From the NCBI GenBank assembly GCA_032622095.1, contig CP136066.1:108151319-108215318 (forward strand): a stretch of DNA of 64,000 nt, read 5' to 3'. The number at the start of each line of letters is the position of its first letter. Position 1 is the first letter of the stretch. The stretch comes from Siphonodentalium dalli (lineage: Eukaryota; Mollusca; Scaphopoda; Gadilida; Siphonodentaliidae). Position numbers and translations under genes: made by a program. The notes under the pieces were generated by a model. That model was not told where the DNA came from, did no database searches, and worked only from the letters and a program-made list of their open reading frames with translations. Positions 47,501 to 50,640 of the stretch are shown piece by piece.

Positions 47501-48031
47501 ATTAGGAAAGTTAACAGGTCCGATACCATGTGATACACTAGAGAATAATATTCCCAAATAAGATACTTACACACTGAACTCACAGGTCACCTTTTTTCTC
47601 CCATGTTTTGATGAGCATCAGGATTTGAATCATGACAAGTACATTGGAAGAGGCTGTGATTGTTACAAGCATGCCTAGTACAGTGACAAAAACACTCAAA
47701 GCAAAATTCTTTATACGTTTTCCAGAACATGTTCTCTGGTCCCTTATGACTAATGTATCAATTATTCATAATTTCATTTAAAATATACTTAAAATGAAAC
47801 CAAAAACTTTTATGTACCGAACATTTAATATATTTTGTTTTGCTTAAATTTGTTTTTTACAAACTATCTTTCAATTGTGCTAGAAATTTCTCTTTCCAAT
47901 AGTATTAAAGATATATATTTTATTTATTTCCATTTTGTCTCCATGGATATAATTAGTAACCCAATAATATATTATTTTCTTCTTTTTTTTCCAGACAAAG
48001 CCGAGAAAATCAAGCCAAGAAATTCTACTGA
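1367..48031 (+). CDS. LMAN1: LMAN1 / ERGIC-53 cargo receptor, 15 exons joined
   Basis: Type I membrane lectin that binds high-mannose N-glycans on secretory cargo in the ER and carries it to the ERGIC. The join is 1367-1517, 4421-4477, 5327-5424, 7083-7190, 7687-7748, 9500-9599, 12239-12362, 28831-28883, 29555-29643, 34779-34830, 38848-39033, 40919-41013, 44193-44385, 46202-46305, 47995-48031: 502 residues, against about 510 in human. In order: signal peptide 1-18 (cleavage after AYA); L-type lectin domain about 25-248; coiled-coil stalk about 255-450 with Gln/Gly-rich breaks; two luminal Cys (462, 467); membrane segment about 472-490; tail ending KKFY. By alignment with human ERGIC-53 at a constant offset of 21, the Ca/mannose residues D100, D131, F133, N135, H157, D160 and the GGL loop 230-232 are present, as are the disulfide cysteines C169 and C209. 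The KKFY end separates it from LMAN1L and VIP36. I see no frameshift or stop. Confidence 0.96.
1796..2332 (+). mobile_element. Cluster of three damaged TTAA-type hairpin MITEs
   Basis: Three head-to-tail remnants of the MITE family best seen at 29200-29459: about 1796-2010, 2011-2227 and 2228-2332. Each shows TTCTCTTATATAT stems and the ATCTTTAATGCTGCACCAGCGCAGCTCC block or the GCTCCAGTCATGGAAGGGTTA end. The left ends are lost, and the third copy is mostly internal deletion. They lie in LMAN1 intron 1. Confidence 0.85.
2333..4420. other. Rest of intron 1
   Basis: A small hairpin sits at 2402-2443 (ATTTATGCT / AGCATAAAT stem). 3330-3365 holds two GCCATCTTG words like those in the intron 7 satellite, on this strand. 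3655-3770 and 4185-4285 are two diverged copies of a GATTCG-rich repeat. Otherwise nothing recognised. Confidence 0.6.
4421..4477 (+). CDS. LMAN1: LMAN1 exon 2
   Basis: Completes codon 51 and encodes residues 52-69, ending RLTPSLRSKK, the conserved 'IRLTPS' strand of L-type lectins. Acceptor TTTCAG at 4415-4420, donor GTATGT at 4478, phase 1. At 57 nt it is short and would be missed by ORF-based searching. Confidence 0.94.
4528..4850 (+). mobile_element. tRNA-headed SINE
   Basis: A pol III A box (TGGCTCAGTTG, 4541) and B box (GGTTCAAATCT, 4605) lie 64 bp apart. A non-tRNA body follows, with a tail around AAATGACGATAAACCCCAAT at about 4808-4830, a 3' module I recall from molluscan SINEs. Too diverged for a functional tRNA. 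In LMAN1 intron 2. Confidence 0.7.
5327..5424 (+). CDS. LMAN1: LMAN1 exon 3
   Basis: Residues 70-102. It contains the lectin core strand NWVIDVTFKVTGRGR followed by GADGL. D100 corresponds to the ligand-binding Asp121 of human ERGIC-53. Acceptor TTTCAG, donor GTTAGC, a weaker donor than its neighbours, phase 0. Confidence 0.95.
5880..5907 (+). repeat. Poly-G tract, 28 G
   Basis: Uninterrupted run of 28 G on the coding strand of intron 3. The exact length may be limited by sequencing. Confidence 0.95.
5908..6354. other. Intron 3, no feature recognised
   Basis: AT-rich intron sequence between the poly-G tract and the MITE that starts at 6355. Confidence 0.5.
6355..6837 (-). mobile_element. 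AGGCCC-ended MITE, TTAA flanked, reverse copy
   Basis: Flanked by TTAA at 6351-6354 and 6838-6841. The left end AGGCCCACTTAATTTT and the inverted right end AAAATTAAGTAGGTTT form a degraded terminal repeat. An internal hairpin lies at about 6552-6605 (GAATAACTCTATA / TATAGAGTTATTC). Same family as 54502-54975 and 55979-56454. Confidence 0.85.
7083..7190 (+). CDS. LMAN1: LMAN1 exon 4: Ca2+/mannose-binding core
   Basis: Residues 103-138, exactly 36 codons. It has AIWY, the EGPVFG turn, and GIFMDSFDND, which carries the Ca2+ and sugar ligands D131, F133 and N135 (human D152, F154, N156). This is the most diagnostic exon of the gene. Acceptor TTATAG, donor GTAATC. Confidence 0.97.
7505..7534. repeat. 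Perfect short hairpin with TTAACCC ends
   Basis: TTAACCC (7510-7516) and GGGTTAA (7523-7529) face each other across six bases, within a longer ATATA stem. It looks like two TTAA-type MITE ends with nothing between them. Intron 4 otherwise holds nothing recognisable. Confidence 0.7.
7687..7748 (+). CDS. LMAN1: LMAN1 exon 5
   Basis: Residues 139-158 plus two bases of codon 159. It encodes RNNPYVMAMVNDGTMAYDH, whose H157 matches the catalytic-loop His178 of human ERGIC-53. Acceptor TTTCAG, donor GTTTGT, phase 2. Confidence 0.95.
7893..8075. mobile_element. TA-flanked palindromic MITE, copy 1
   Basis: Nearly complete palindrome with ends like CAGTAATGCCCTAAATAATC and TA on both sides. The centre is shortened and the arms carry a few mismatches. 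Same family as 30878-30971, 52967-53179, 57526-57733 and half of it at 58632-58743. Intron 5. Confidence 0.85.
8242..8267 (+). repeat. Poly-G tract, 26 G
   Basis: Second long run of G on the coding strand, in intron 5, followed by TAGGTGTGTGTAA. Confidence 0.95.
8395..8570 (+). mobile_element. Degraded tRNA-headed SINE-like repeat
   Basis: A-box-like GTAGCCGAATTGG at 8405 and B-box-like GGTACGAACCCC at 8468, 63 bp apart. The downstream body has no match that I can name. Confidence 0.5.
8785..9433. mobile_element. Element with GGCC(A)n terminal inverted repeats
   Basis: The left end TTAGGCC plus an A run and TTGGGTTCTCAGGC is mirrored at the right by GCCCGAGAACC, a T run and GGCCTTA. About 650 bp, non-coding. 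The superfamily is not clear; TA-flanked ends are possible. Lies just before exon 6. Confidence 0.65.
9500..9599 (+). CDS. LMAN1: LMAN1 exon 6
   Basis: Completes S159 and encodes residues 160-192. D160 is the last Ca2+ ligand (human D181). C169 pairs with C209 in the family disulfide. CLRDYRNKPFPV is a strongly conserved family block. Donor GTAAGT at 9600. A MULE-like repeat begins only about 30 bp downstream of this donor. Confidence 0.95.
9630..9835 (+). mobile_element. MULE-like MITE, left part (interrupted copy)
   Basis: Matches 62275-62450 (TCTATAGTCTCAAATT, CCCTTCTCTTCAG, GGTGACTAATGGGTGA, CATAGCAGTTGAGGCC, GCAGAATGAGGTCCCCAGA). Homology stops at about 9830 and resumes at 10487, so the copy seems split by about 650 bp. 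It contains a pyrimidine-rich TTCAG, a possible cryptic splice acceptor, about 80 bp after exon 6. Confidence 0.75.
9836..10486. other. Sequence interrupting the MULE-like copy
   Basis: About 650 bp between the two halves of the MULE-like element. The inner part (10035-10480) has more CG dinucleotides than its surroundings. No coding or transposon signature recognised. Confidence 0.4.
10487..10550 (+). mobile_element. MULE-like MITE, right end of interrupted copy
   Basis: ACTAAATTCACCCTCTGGGAACG then CATTCTGCAAATGACAGACAC matches the right terminus of 61426-61575. Confidence 0.7.
10600..10930 (+). repeat. (TCCG)-headed mollusc-type repeat, single unit
   Basis: TTGACGTCCTTGTGTCTGTCCGCCC head and unit-like body, related in style to the arrays at 21640 and 33480. 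The short open frame across it is a by-product of the repeat. Confidence 0.5.
11274..11534 (-). mobile_element. TTAA-type double-hairpin MITE, reverse copy
   Basis: Starts TTAACCCTTTCATGATGG and reads the GCAGCATTAAAGATCC block first, so it is reversed relative to 29200. Both hairpins are present, but the second is eroded. The right end has decayed to AAAGATTAT. Intron 6. Confidence 0.88.
11535..12238. other. End of intron 6
   Basis: Two related blocks around 11735-11780 and 12110-12160 share TGTTTCTGGTA (inverted) and CCACCC-CCCCTACT. They may be ends of an old element of about 410 bp. No coding content. Confidence 0.4.
12239..12362 (+). CDS. LMAN1: LMAN1 exon 7
   Basis: Residues 193-233 plus one base of codon 234. 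It contains NDYE-like DDYELC with C209, and the FGVSAATGGLA motif whose GGL (230-232) lines the mannose pocket. Acceptor TTACAG, donor GTCAGT, phase 1. It is followed by the 16.5-kb intron 7. Confidence 0.96.
13188..13281. repeat. Intronic hairpin of 94 bp
   Basis: TAGATGGTGATTTG and AGATAACAC at the left are mirrored by GTGTTATCT and AAATCACCATCTA at the right. Arms of about 30 bp, AT-rich loop. Probably a small MITE. Confidence 0.8.
14122..15225 (-). mobile_element. Internally deleted pogo/Tigger element
   Basis: 1104 bp. The 23-bp terminal repeats differ at one base (CAGTTAAACTTCGTTAAGTC left, complement of CAGTCAAACTTCGTTAAGTC right). The flanking target duplication is TA (14120-14121, 15226-15227). 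Many subterminal CGACTTAA words. Inserted in the left arm of the foldback; the undisturbed right arm shows the empty site. Confidence 0.92.
14499..14855 (-). pseudogene. Tigger transposase C-terminal remnant
   Basis: Minus-strand open frame (14346-14855, about 120 residues convincing). WTSKTLKNGFLTEDD is followed by an acidic stretch and ECTKPDPTIDDAMHSCEIVLRYL, with the composition and order of the region after the DDE domain in pogo/Tigger/jerky proteins. The CENPB-type DNA-binding domain and the DDE catalytic core are absent, so it cannot be an active transposase. Confidence 0.7.
15301..15714. mobile_element. Second insertion in the foldback left arm, with hairpin
   Basis: Absent from the right arm, so inserted later. 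It begins with a palindrome at 15303-15449 (arms of about 65 bp, CAGAACACAAC / GTTGTGTTCTG, CTTTTATCGA / TCGATAAAAG). About 265 bp of unassigned sequence follow, ending GGTGTGGAAT. Confidence 0.7.
16602..19025 (+). repeat. Satellite array, 15 units of about 160 bp in higher-order A-B-C pattern
   Basis: GTAGATGGGAACGA recurs at about 16653, 16808, 16972, 17134, 17291, 17453, 17609, 17773, 17937, 18094, 18256, 18411, 18569, 18731 and 18921, so units are 155-164 bp (the last about 190). Three variants: A (TTTCAAAATTCAATCCATTG, GTACTGTTCG), B (TTTTACTCTTTGCATGAC, GTAGCTTTGATC) and C (same core, TTGTACCTTTGGTC). The order is roughly ABC AC ABC AB, two shortened units lacking the CAGCCATCTTGG block, then C A. 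Open frames through it are accidental. The right edge shares the AGTTGAGCTACAGTG end of 50641-51230. Confidence 0.92.
19996..21639. other. Intron 7 stretch, no feature recognised
   Basis: AT-rich, with no clear repeat, coding exon or RNA gene seen. Confidence 0.5.
21640..22900 (+). repeat. (TCCG)-headed tandem repeat, 162-bp units
   Basis: The GTCCGTCCGTCC head lies at about 21945-21965. Units marked by AATGTCAACGGATTTC follow at 22000, 22162 and 22324, giving a 162-bp period, then a broken fourth. A second short duplication (GAATGCACTTCCCC, ACTGCACATTTCGGC) occurs at about 22537 and 22589. 21660-21900 is an extra unit like those at 33600-34080. Confidence 0.85.
22915..24110 (+). repeat. Tandem repeat, 161-bp units, GGCGGGC head
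   Basis: A hairpin (GTCGAGTTTTT / AAAACTCGAC) and a G/C-rich head at 22960-22990 precede six units. They are marked by GTTAGCGCGATAACTTCAAC at 23136, 23297, 23458, 23619, 23780 and 23940, a strict 160-161 bp step. Each unit ends GAGTTATGGCCCTTAATTAG. Confidence 0.93.
24757..25018 (+). mobile_element. TTAA-type double-hairpin MITE
   Basis: CCCTTTCATGACTGGAGCTT start, both hairpins well preserved, right end GTCATGAAAAGGTTAA. The left flank reads GCAA instead of TTAA. Intron 7. Confidence 0.9.
25160..25620 (+). repeat. Segmental duplicate, uninterrupted copy
   Basis: Matches 27355-27457 plus 28425-28760 (CAGTATGCACTTGAATGA, ACAAATCTGGTTACCATCAT, TACCTGTTGATTC, GATCTTGGCTG). It gives the empty-site state for the insertion at 27458. 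Confidence 0.85.
26080..26740 (+). mobile_element. Diverged internal relative of the 58842 hAT-like element
   Basis: Shares AAAATATCACAATT, AGAAGACATG, TGAAAGTGGT and the ATTATGACCGTAAGATGTC block with 58970-59605. No clear terminal repeats remain. Confidence 0.65.
27355..28760 (+). repeat. Segmental duplicate, interrupted copy
   Basis: Second copy of 25160-25620, split between 27457 and 28425 by the hAT-like insertion. It ends about 70 bp before exon 8. Confidence 0.82.
27458..28424. mobile_element. hAT-like non-autonomous element
   Basis: 967 bp. The ends CAGACCTGTTTAGTTTT and the complement of CAGAGCTGTTAAGTTTT differ at two positions. The flanking 8-mers CGCCGCAC and GACCGCAC match at 6 of 8. 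Absent from the duplicate at 25160. It contains CCGGGAGATTTTTGCGGGAG-type sequence near both ends. No transposase frame. Confidence 0.75.
28831..28883 (+). CDS. LMAN1: LMAN1 exon 8: end of lectin domain
   Basis: Completes D234 and encodes DHDVVSFITHSLVTGEE, the signature last strand of the ERGIC-53 lectin domain. Acceptor TTTCAG, donor GTAAGT, phase 0. The exon is 53 nt. Confidence 0.95.
29200..29459 (+). mobile_element. TTAA-type double-hairpin MITE, reference copy
   Basis: TTAA at 29200-29203 and 29456-29459 flank a 252-bp element whose ends are about 23-bp inverted repeats (CCCTTTCATGACTGGAGCT against CTCATGAAAGAG). Two hairpins of about 67 nt (29250-29314 and 29345-29407) share the stem TTCTCTTATATATG. 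The second hairpin is the reverse complement of the first. CCTTGACCTTG lies between them. Intron 8. Confidence 0.93.
29555..29643 (+). CDS. LMAN1: LMAN1 exon 9: start of coiled-coil stalk
   Basis: Residues 252-280 plus two bases of codon 281. The charged heptad-like sequence EDEKNKFEKEFEDYY AELEKQKQ matches the start of the ERGIC-53 stalk that drives oligomer formation. Acceptor TTTACAG, donor GTAAGT, phase 2. Confidence 0.93.
29815..29990 (+). repeat. Single GAGTTATGGCCCTT-type unit
   Basis: ACAGGTCGAGTTTGAATTTTCACC followed by GAGTTATGGCCCTTTG matches the unit logic of the array at 41600. An isolated fragment in intron 9. Confidence 0.6.
30077..30337 (+). mobile_element. TTAA-type double-hairpin MITE
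   Basis: Begins TTCAACCCTTTCATGACTGG and ends TCGTCATGCAATGAATAA. Both hairpins are readable with several substitutions. Flanking TTAA decayed on both sides. Confidence 0.88.
30523..30785 (+). mobile_element. TTAA-type double-hairpin MITE
   Basis: Begins TTGACCCTTCCATGACTGG and ends CCATCATGAAATGGTTAT, with both hairpins and the ACCTTGACCTTGTAAG spacer intact. It lies about 185 bp after the previous copy in the same orientation. Confidence 0.88.
30878..30971. mobile_element. TA-flanked palindromic MITE, short copy
   Basis: TA at 30876-30877 and 30972-30973. Ends CAGTAATGCCCTAAATATTC and its complement. Only 94 bp: the centre is deleted compared with 52967-53179. Confidence 0.88.
31385..33125. 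repeat. Inverted minisatellite, about 43-bp units
   Basis: From 31385 to 32500 a degenerate unit like GTATACAGGGAGTGACTATATGGTCATGGGTGAGGT repeats about every 43 bp. From 32630 to 33125 the reverse complement of the same unit repeats. Between them a stem of about 20 bp (GTGGCTATCGCTTTCCAC, 32500-32517, mirrored at 32611-32628) encloses about 90 bp of unrelated sequence. Open frames rich in His and Thr across it follow from the repeat, whose period is not a multiple of three. Confidence 0.88.
33440..34265 (+). repeat. (TCCG)-headed tandem repeat, 170-bp units
   Basis: The head CCCCCCGCAACGAAGTTAGG and (GTCCGTCC)n at 33500-33560 precede three units marked CGATTATGACGTCTG at 33661, 33830 and 34000, spaced 169-170 bp. 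The right end GGGGGTATCCGTAG (34225) mirrors the CCCCCC head, so the block may be a unit element with inverted ends. Confidence 0.82.
34266..34778. other. End of intron 9
   Basis: Some slightly CG-richer sequence at 34480-34690. No exon, repeat or RNA recognised. Confidence 0.45.
34779..34830 (+). CDS. LMAN1: LMAN1 exon 10
   Basis: Completes D281 and encodes FQKERGDQQQDYPDDKY. Acceptor TTCTTAG at 34778 was chosen over TTTCAG seven bases downstream, because only the first keeps FQKE (conserved in human) and an open frame into exon 11. Donor GTGAGC, phase 0. The exon is 52 nt and less conserved than the lectin exons. Confidence 0.88.
34831..36217. other. First part of intron 10
   Basis: AT-rich intron. 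34965-35220 has repeated GCCTAGGCAA/TTGCCTAGG words, probably an old repeat. Nothing else recognised. Confidence 0.45.
36218..36410. mobile_element. Short MITE with 21-bp inverted ends
   Basis: CGATAAGTAAAACACTCAAC (left) is mirrored by GTTGAGTGTTTTGCTTATCG (right) with one mismatch. About 190 bp, non-coding interior. Target duplication not clear. Confidence 0.8.
36570..38110 (+). mobile_element. Nested RTE-like retrotransposon 3' fragments
   Basis: Heads GGTGACCCGACTTTGTCCGG (36576) and GGTGACCCGACTTCGTCCGG (37328). Tails have the RTE-type ending: AGCCGTTTTCCCGGCCATAG, then ACAGACAAACAAACAG and AAAATATATATTAGA at about 36840 and 37310; a third tail with (CA)n lies at 38030-38110. No reverse transcriptase is encoded. 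Confidence 0.7.
38030..38215. repeat. Head-to-head RTE tail palindrome
   Basis: GGCTCGGCCGTTTTCGAGTC, (CA)n and the CAAAATATATAATAGAT end are followed at once by their reverse complement, giving arms of about 88 bp around 38112. Two tails joined end to end. Confidence 0.88.
38330..38781. mobile_element. MULE-like MITE, full 452-bp copy
   Basis: Flanked by an identical GTTGCTAAAG at 38320-38329 and 38782-38791 (9-10 bp duplication). Each end is a foldback of GAGGTCCCCAGAGGGTGAAT and its complement, with a non-palindromic middle. It ends 66 bp before exon 11. Confidence 0.9.
38848..39033 (+). CDS. LMAN1: LMAN1 exon 11: central stalk
   Basis: Residues 299-360. YESQSERELKLIFEGQ matches the conserved RELRQVFEGQ block of ERGIC-53. 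A coiled-coil stretch (QKLDGMVGRQEMILSK) follows, then a Gly/Pro/Gln-rich hinge ending PQGGGQQ. Acceptor TTCCAG, donor GTAAGC, phase 0. Confidence 0.95.
39529..39795 (-). mobile_element. TTAA-type double-hairpin MITE, reverse copy
   Basis: TTAA at 39529-39532 and 39792-39795. Both hairpins are nearly perfect. Ends CACTTTCATAACTGGAGCTG and CAGTCATGAAATTG. Intron 11. Confidence 0.92.
39796..40918. other. Rest of intron 11
   Basis: AT-rich, no repeat or gene recognised. Confidence 0.45.
40919..41013 (+). CDS. LMAN1: LMAN1 exon 12
   Basis: Residues 361-391 plus two bases of codon 392. QQQINGDSIRRHEVDRIFNNQNDL continues the stalk as amphipathic helix. Acceptor TTTTAG, donor GTAAGT, phase 2, joining exon 13 to give EIKSLLNDL. 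Confidence 0.9.
41463..42090 (+). repeat. (TCCG)(TCTG)-headed tandem repeat, 151-bp units
   Basis: A hairpin head (ACCATACCATAGTATGGTAA) is followed by simple repeats (TCCG)n then (TCTG)n at 41524-41592. Three units marked ACAGATCGAGTT at about 41678, 41828 and 41979 follow. Each has the ATCTGATCGGAACCAAATTT-like and GAGTTATGGCCCTTTT words. Confidence 0.9.
42100..43950 (+). repeat. Degraded tandem array, about 157-bp step
   Basis: CACCTGTATAGTTTTGGTATCG-type blocks at about 42181, 42338 and 42486, and weaker ones to about 43440. The open frame at 43054-43428 lies in this decayed array and has no recognisable domain. Confidence 0.6.
44193..44385 (+). CDS. LMAN1: LMAN1 exon 13: distal stalk
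   Basis: Completes K392 and encodes residues 393-456. Helical SLLNDLNTRIYNQ, then a low-complexity HQGQGQGAG linker, then a second helix LALHEIQEHIRTVKDDVSSIKL. The linker is a plausible lineage-specific expansion. Acceptor TTTTAG, donor GTTTGT, phase 0. Confidence 0.93.
44560..44910 (-). repeat. GGGCCATAACTCT tandem repeat, reverse orientation
   Basis: AGGGCCATAACTCT (44585) and GGGCCATAACTCT (44752) mark two units on the minus strand, about 166 bp apart. GAACAGACAGACAGACC ends the array, the inverse of the heads seen elsewhere. Confidence 0.8.
45350..45893. mobile_element. Diverged 0.54-kb palindromic MITE
   Basis: TAGACATGG, AAAACGGTGGGGAATCACATG and ACATTCAAAATGG at the left are mirrored by CCATTTTGAATGCG, CATGTGATTGCCCACCGTG and ATTATGTCTA at the right, centred near 45612. 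Arms of about 250 bp with many mismatches. Intron 13. Confidence 0.82.
46202..46305 (+). CDS. LMAN1: LMAN1 exon 14: membrane anchor
   Basis: Residues 457-490 plus two bases of codon 491. Two luminal cysteines (462, 467) sit just before the hydrophobic segment IFFVGISIQVVILIAYALF. Human ERGIC-53 also has two membrane-proximal cysteines, which form interchain disulfides. Acceptor TTTTAG, donor GTGAGT, phase 2. Confidence 0.93.
46505..46560 (-). mobile_element. tRNA-like SINE head fragment
   Basis: On the minus strand GTGGCGCGGTGGTCAAGCGG has a pol III A-box form (TGGTCAAGCGG). No clear B box follows, so it is at most a truncated SINE. Confidence 0.35.
46561..47994. other. Rest of intron 14
   Basis: AT-rich. 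No repeat family or RNA gene recognised. Confidence 0.45.
47995..48031 (+). CDS. LMAN1: LMAN1 exon 15: cytosolic tail and stop
   Basis: Only 37 nt. It completes Q491 and encodes QSRENQAKKFY then TGA (48029-48031). The di-lysine at -4/-3 is the COPI retrieval signal, and the terminal aromatic pair is the COPII export signal in this family. Human ends KKFF; here the last residue is Tyr. The acceptor has a strong polypyrimidine tract ending CCAG at 47994. Confidence 0.94.
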
Positions 48032-48440
48032 GATAGGAATAGTTAGGTTTTCAATTTTCCTCATGAAACATTTAAGCACTACTGTCTACTAGCTAGACCT
48101 AGTTTCTTACGTCTCCGCCAGGCTGGGATATCATGACAGATACTCACAGAGATGAAACAACAAGCCATGCCTCCTTCAGCACTTGTGATGAGTAGTTAAT
48201 TGATTCCTGGTTATTCATTTGCACTGATGTTTGGCTGTTATTATCTGAATGTCTGTACAAATGACTGAATGTGATTCATTATGGTGTTTCTTTTTGCCTG
48301 TCTATTCATCAATTGTACGAATGTTCTTATAATAATAACAGACAACAGGCAGATAAATAAGGATTTCCATTCATTAATTTGCAGGGATGTTTAGATAAAA
48401 GTTCAATAGATATGGAATAAATAGAGCGTAATCAATTGGT
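48032..48440 (+). other. LMAN1 3' UTR, likely extent
   Basis: The first AATAAA after the stop codon is at 48416-48421, so a 3' UTR of about 0.4 kb is the simplest model. The signal lies in the left end of the palindrome at 48416-48591. Longer forms are possible. Confidence 0.45.
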
Positions 48441-48591
48441 TTCGAGTATTACGTTAAATAATTCACGAGAGGCGAGAGACGTCGGTAAGAAACGAGTGCA
48501 CGTTAGCGCACGAGTTTCTTACATAAACGTCTCTCGCCTCGTGAATTATTTAACATAATTCTCAGAACTAATTAATTACGCTATTTATTAC
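48416..48591. mobile_element. Palindromic MITE at the LMAN1 3' end
   Basis: AATAAATAGAGCGTAATCAAT ... AATAATTCACGAGAGGCGAG is mirrored by CTCGCCTCGTGAATTATTTA ... ACGCTATTTATT. Arms of about 70-75 bp, short inner hairpin (GTGCACGTTAGCGCAC). Confidence 0.88.
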
Positions 48592-48801
48592 ACTTCTGCA
48601 TCAATTTGGTTCGCCAAATATGATTAAAACACCCCGAATTTATGCACGAAAGTCTCGATGTGGAGAAAGATCAACCATCGAAAATTCAGTCTATATCAGT
48701 AAGCGACTTAACGTCACGAGAAATGACATAATTCACTAGTGACATTGCCATTTTTAATTAACGGCGTTTTGAATGGAATTCGCACATAGGAGTGTAATCA
48801 A

Positions 48802-49278
48802 TTCAGCCAAAAAATCAGAATTGAGATATGTTATCCAGTAAATTGTACCAGTAGATGCATGACTTGCTGCTTTTATTCCGTGACTGGCAAAGACGAAAGA
48901 AATGTTCTCATTGCTGGTAACTAATTTGTTAAAAGTAGACATATAACTCTGAAATTACGGTCTATTGTTCACATTCTTAAAATTTTAAACAAACCAAAAA
49001 ACGCAGTAAATACAAGCAAATTACAATTTTTTGTCATCGGTATTTTAAATTCTCGTTTCGGTTAAAAATCTGTTATTCCTATCTAATAGGTTATACAGAA
49101 TTTGGATAAATGAGAGCTGTCCTACCTTAGTTTTGAATAATAATACATTCCACACAAAAGTGTCGAACTCATTTTATTGTGAGAATTAAAGATATATGTA
49201 TCTACATTGTCATTTTCAAATTTTTCATGCTCAATTTTCATAGCTTCAGCCAAAAAATCAGAATTGAGATATGTTATC
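48802..49278 (+). repeat. Exact 34-bp direct repeat pair
   Basis: The 34-bp sequence starting TTCAGCCAAAAAATCAGAAT is identical at 48802-48835 and 49245-49278, with unrelated flanks. No function is evident. Confidence 0.85.
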
Positions 49279-50640
49279 ACTTGATATTGTTTTATGTTTG
49301 CTTGTATTTCTCACTAATAGATGGCTTATGGAATCAAGATAGTCTTATCTATTTTGGAGTGACCGCGAGTATTTTTCAAATATGAGGGTTATTATTTCAT
49401 CTTTTTTGTTTGTTATTTTCATTTGTTGTTTATAAATGAGTAGCTTATGCTACAGATAAATCAAAATCAGGGATGTTAAGACATGAGAAATCCCCTTACC
49501 GGTATAGCAAATAAAATTTAGATAGTCCGAAAATCAAAGGTGTACTTTACCAAAATCGGAAATTCAACCCTGAAAAAAAAAGTACAAATTTGTTGAATTA
49601 GGTTGCTTTTTTCACTGGAATTGGATGAACATTTTTGACTTCTATCTAGTCCAGTTTTTGTTTTGACATTGTAGACTAGCATTTGCACTTTTTCTAAACA
49701 TCAGATGCAGTTTGCTAGAAATACTCATAGGGGGAGGGGTGCAAATAGATTTTTCTCAAAGTTGATACCTGAGGAAGACAGTGGAAATTCTGAGGTGAAT
49801 ACCCTCCCAATCAGGATAGCTGCATCATGTTCTACCTACATCCCTGATCAAAACATTGTAACAGTTGTATGTTGCTTTGACGGTCGCTAGATGACATTTC
49901 ATTGTACAGCTACTATTAAAGGGATATAAGGCACTCACAGAGAGTAAATGTTAAAAATCATATAAGTTTCTATAACCATCATCAATAAGAAGAACTTGTT
50001 CTTATTTTAAAATATTGATAACTCTTCAATTACGAGACAGCACTTACTAAACTTTTGTTATGTAAACATTACTGTTACAGTGCCAGCCATTTCAACAACA
50101 AAGAGATTCTTCGAAAGAAAATTGTGATCAAATCATGAGGATCAACATTACAGAACAATAAAAAATAGTCCCAAAAATACAGATTTTAACTTAAACATTT
50201 TACCTGCAAATTACATTTGGCAGTGTTTGTTGATAAAATGACTTTCACTGTGACAGTAATGTTTACATATTAAACAATGATTCCAGCATGCGAAACCTCG
50301 TTACTGGAGTCATCAGTAATAAAATTAAAAACAAAAGTCTATCTATTTTTCCATATTCTTATTAGTAATGATTGTCTTAGTAGCCTTATGTCCCCTTAAT
50401 TGTAACATACTACTTCATCAAATGTGATCTAGAGTCATTAGTGCTATCTTCAAGAGAAATGACCTTTGTATTTATATGCGTACCAACATAAAGCTCGCTC
50501 AGGGAGTAATAGTTGGAGTTGAGCTTTATCAGTCATCAATCTATTAATATTTTTTATTTTTTTCTCTTTATTGATATTTCATATTTTCTTCCTATTTGGC
50601 TGTCAGTCCGGTTTTCTGGCAGTAGCGACATTATACATTG
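49279..50640. other. Intergenic or long 3' UTR, no feature recognised
   Basis: AT-rich. The short open frame at 49705-49890 has no recognisable domain or splice context that I trust. Confidence 0.45.

Noticed and set aside
49705-49890. Possible exon downstream of LMAN1 (61 residues)
   Set aside because: Not continuous with the LMAN1 frame, which already ends at the conserved KKFY tail; no family resemblance.
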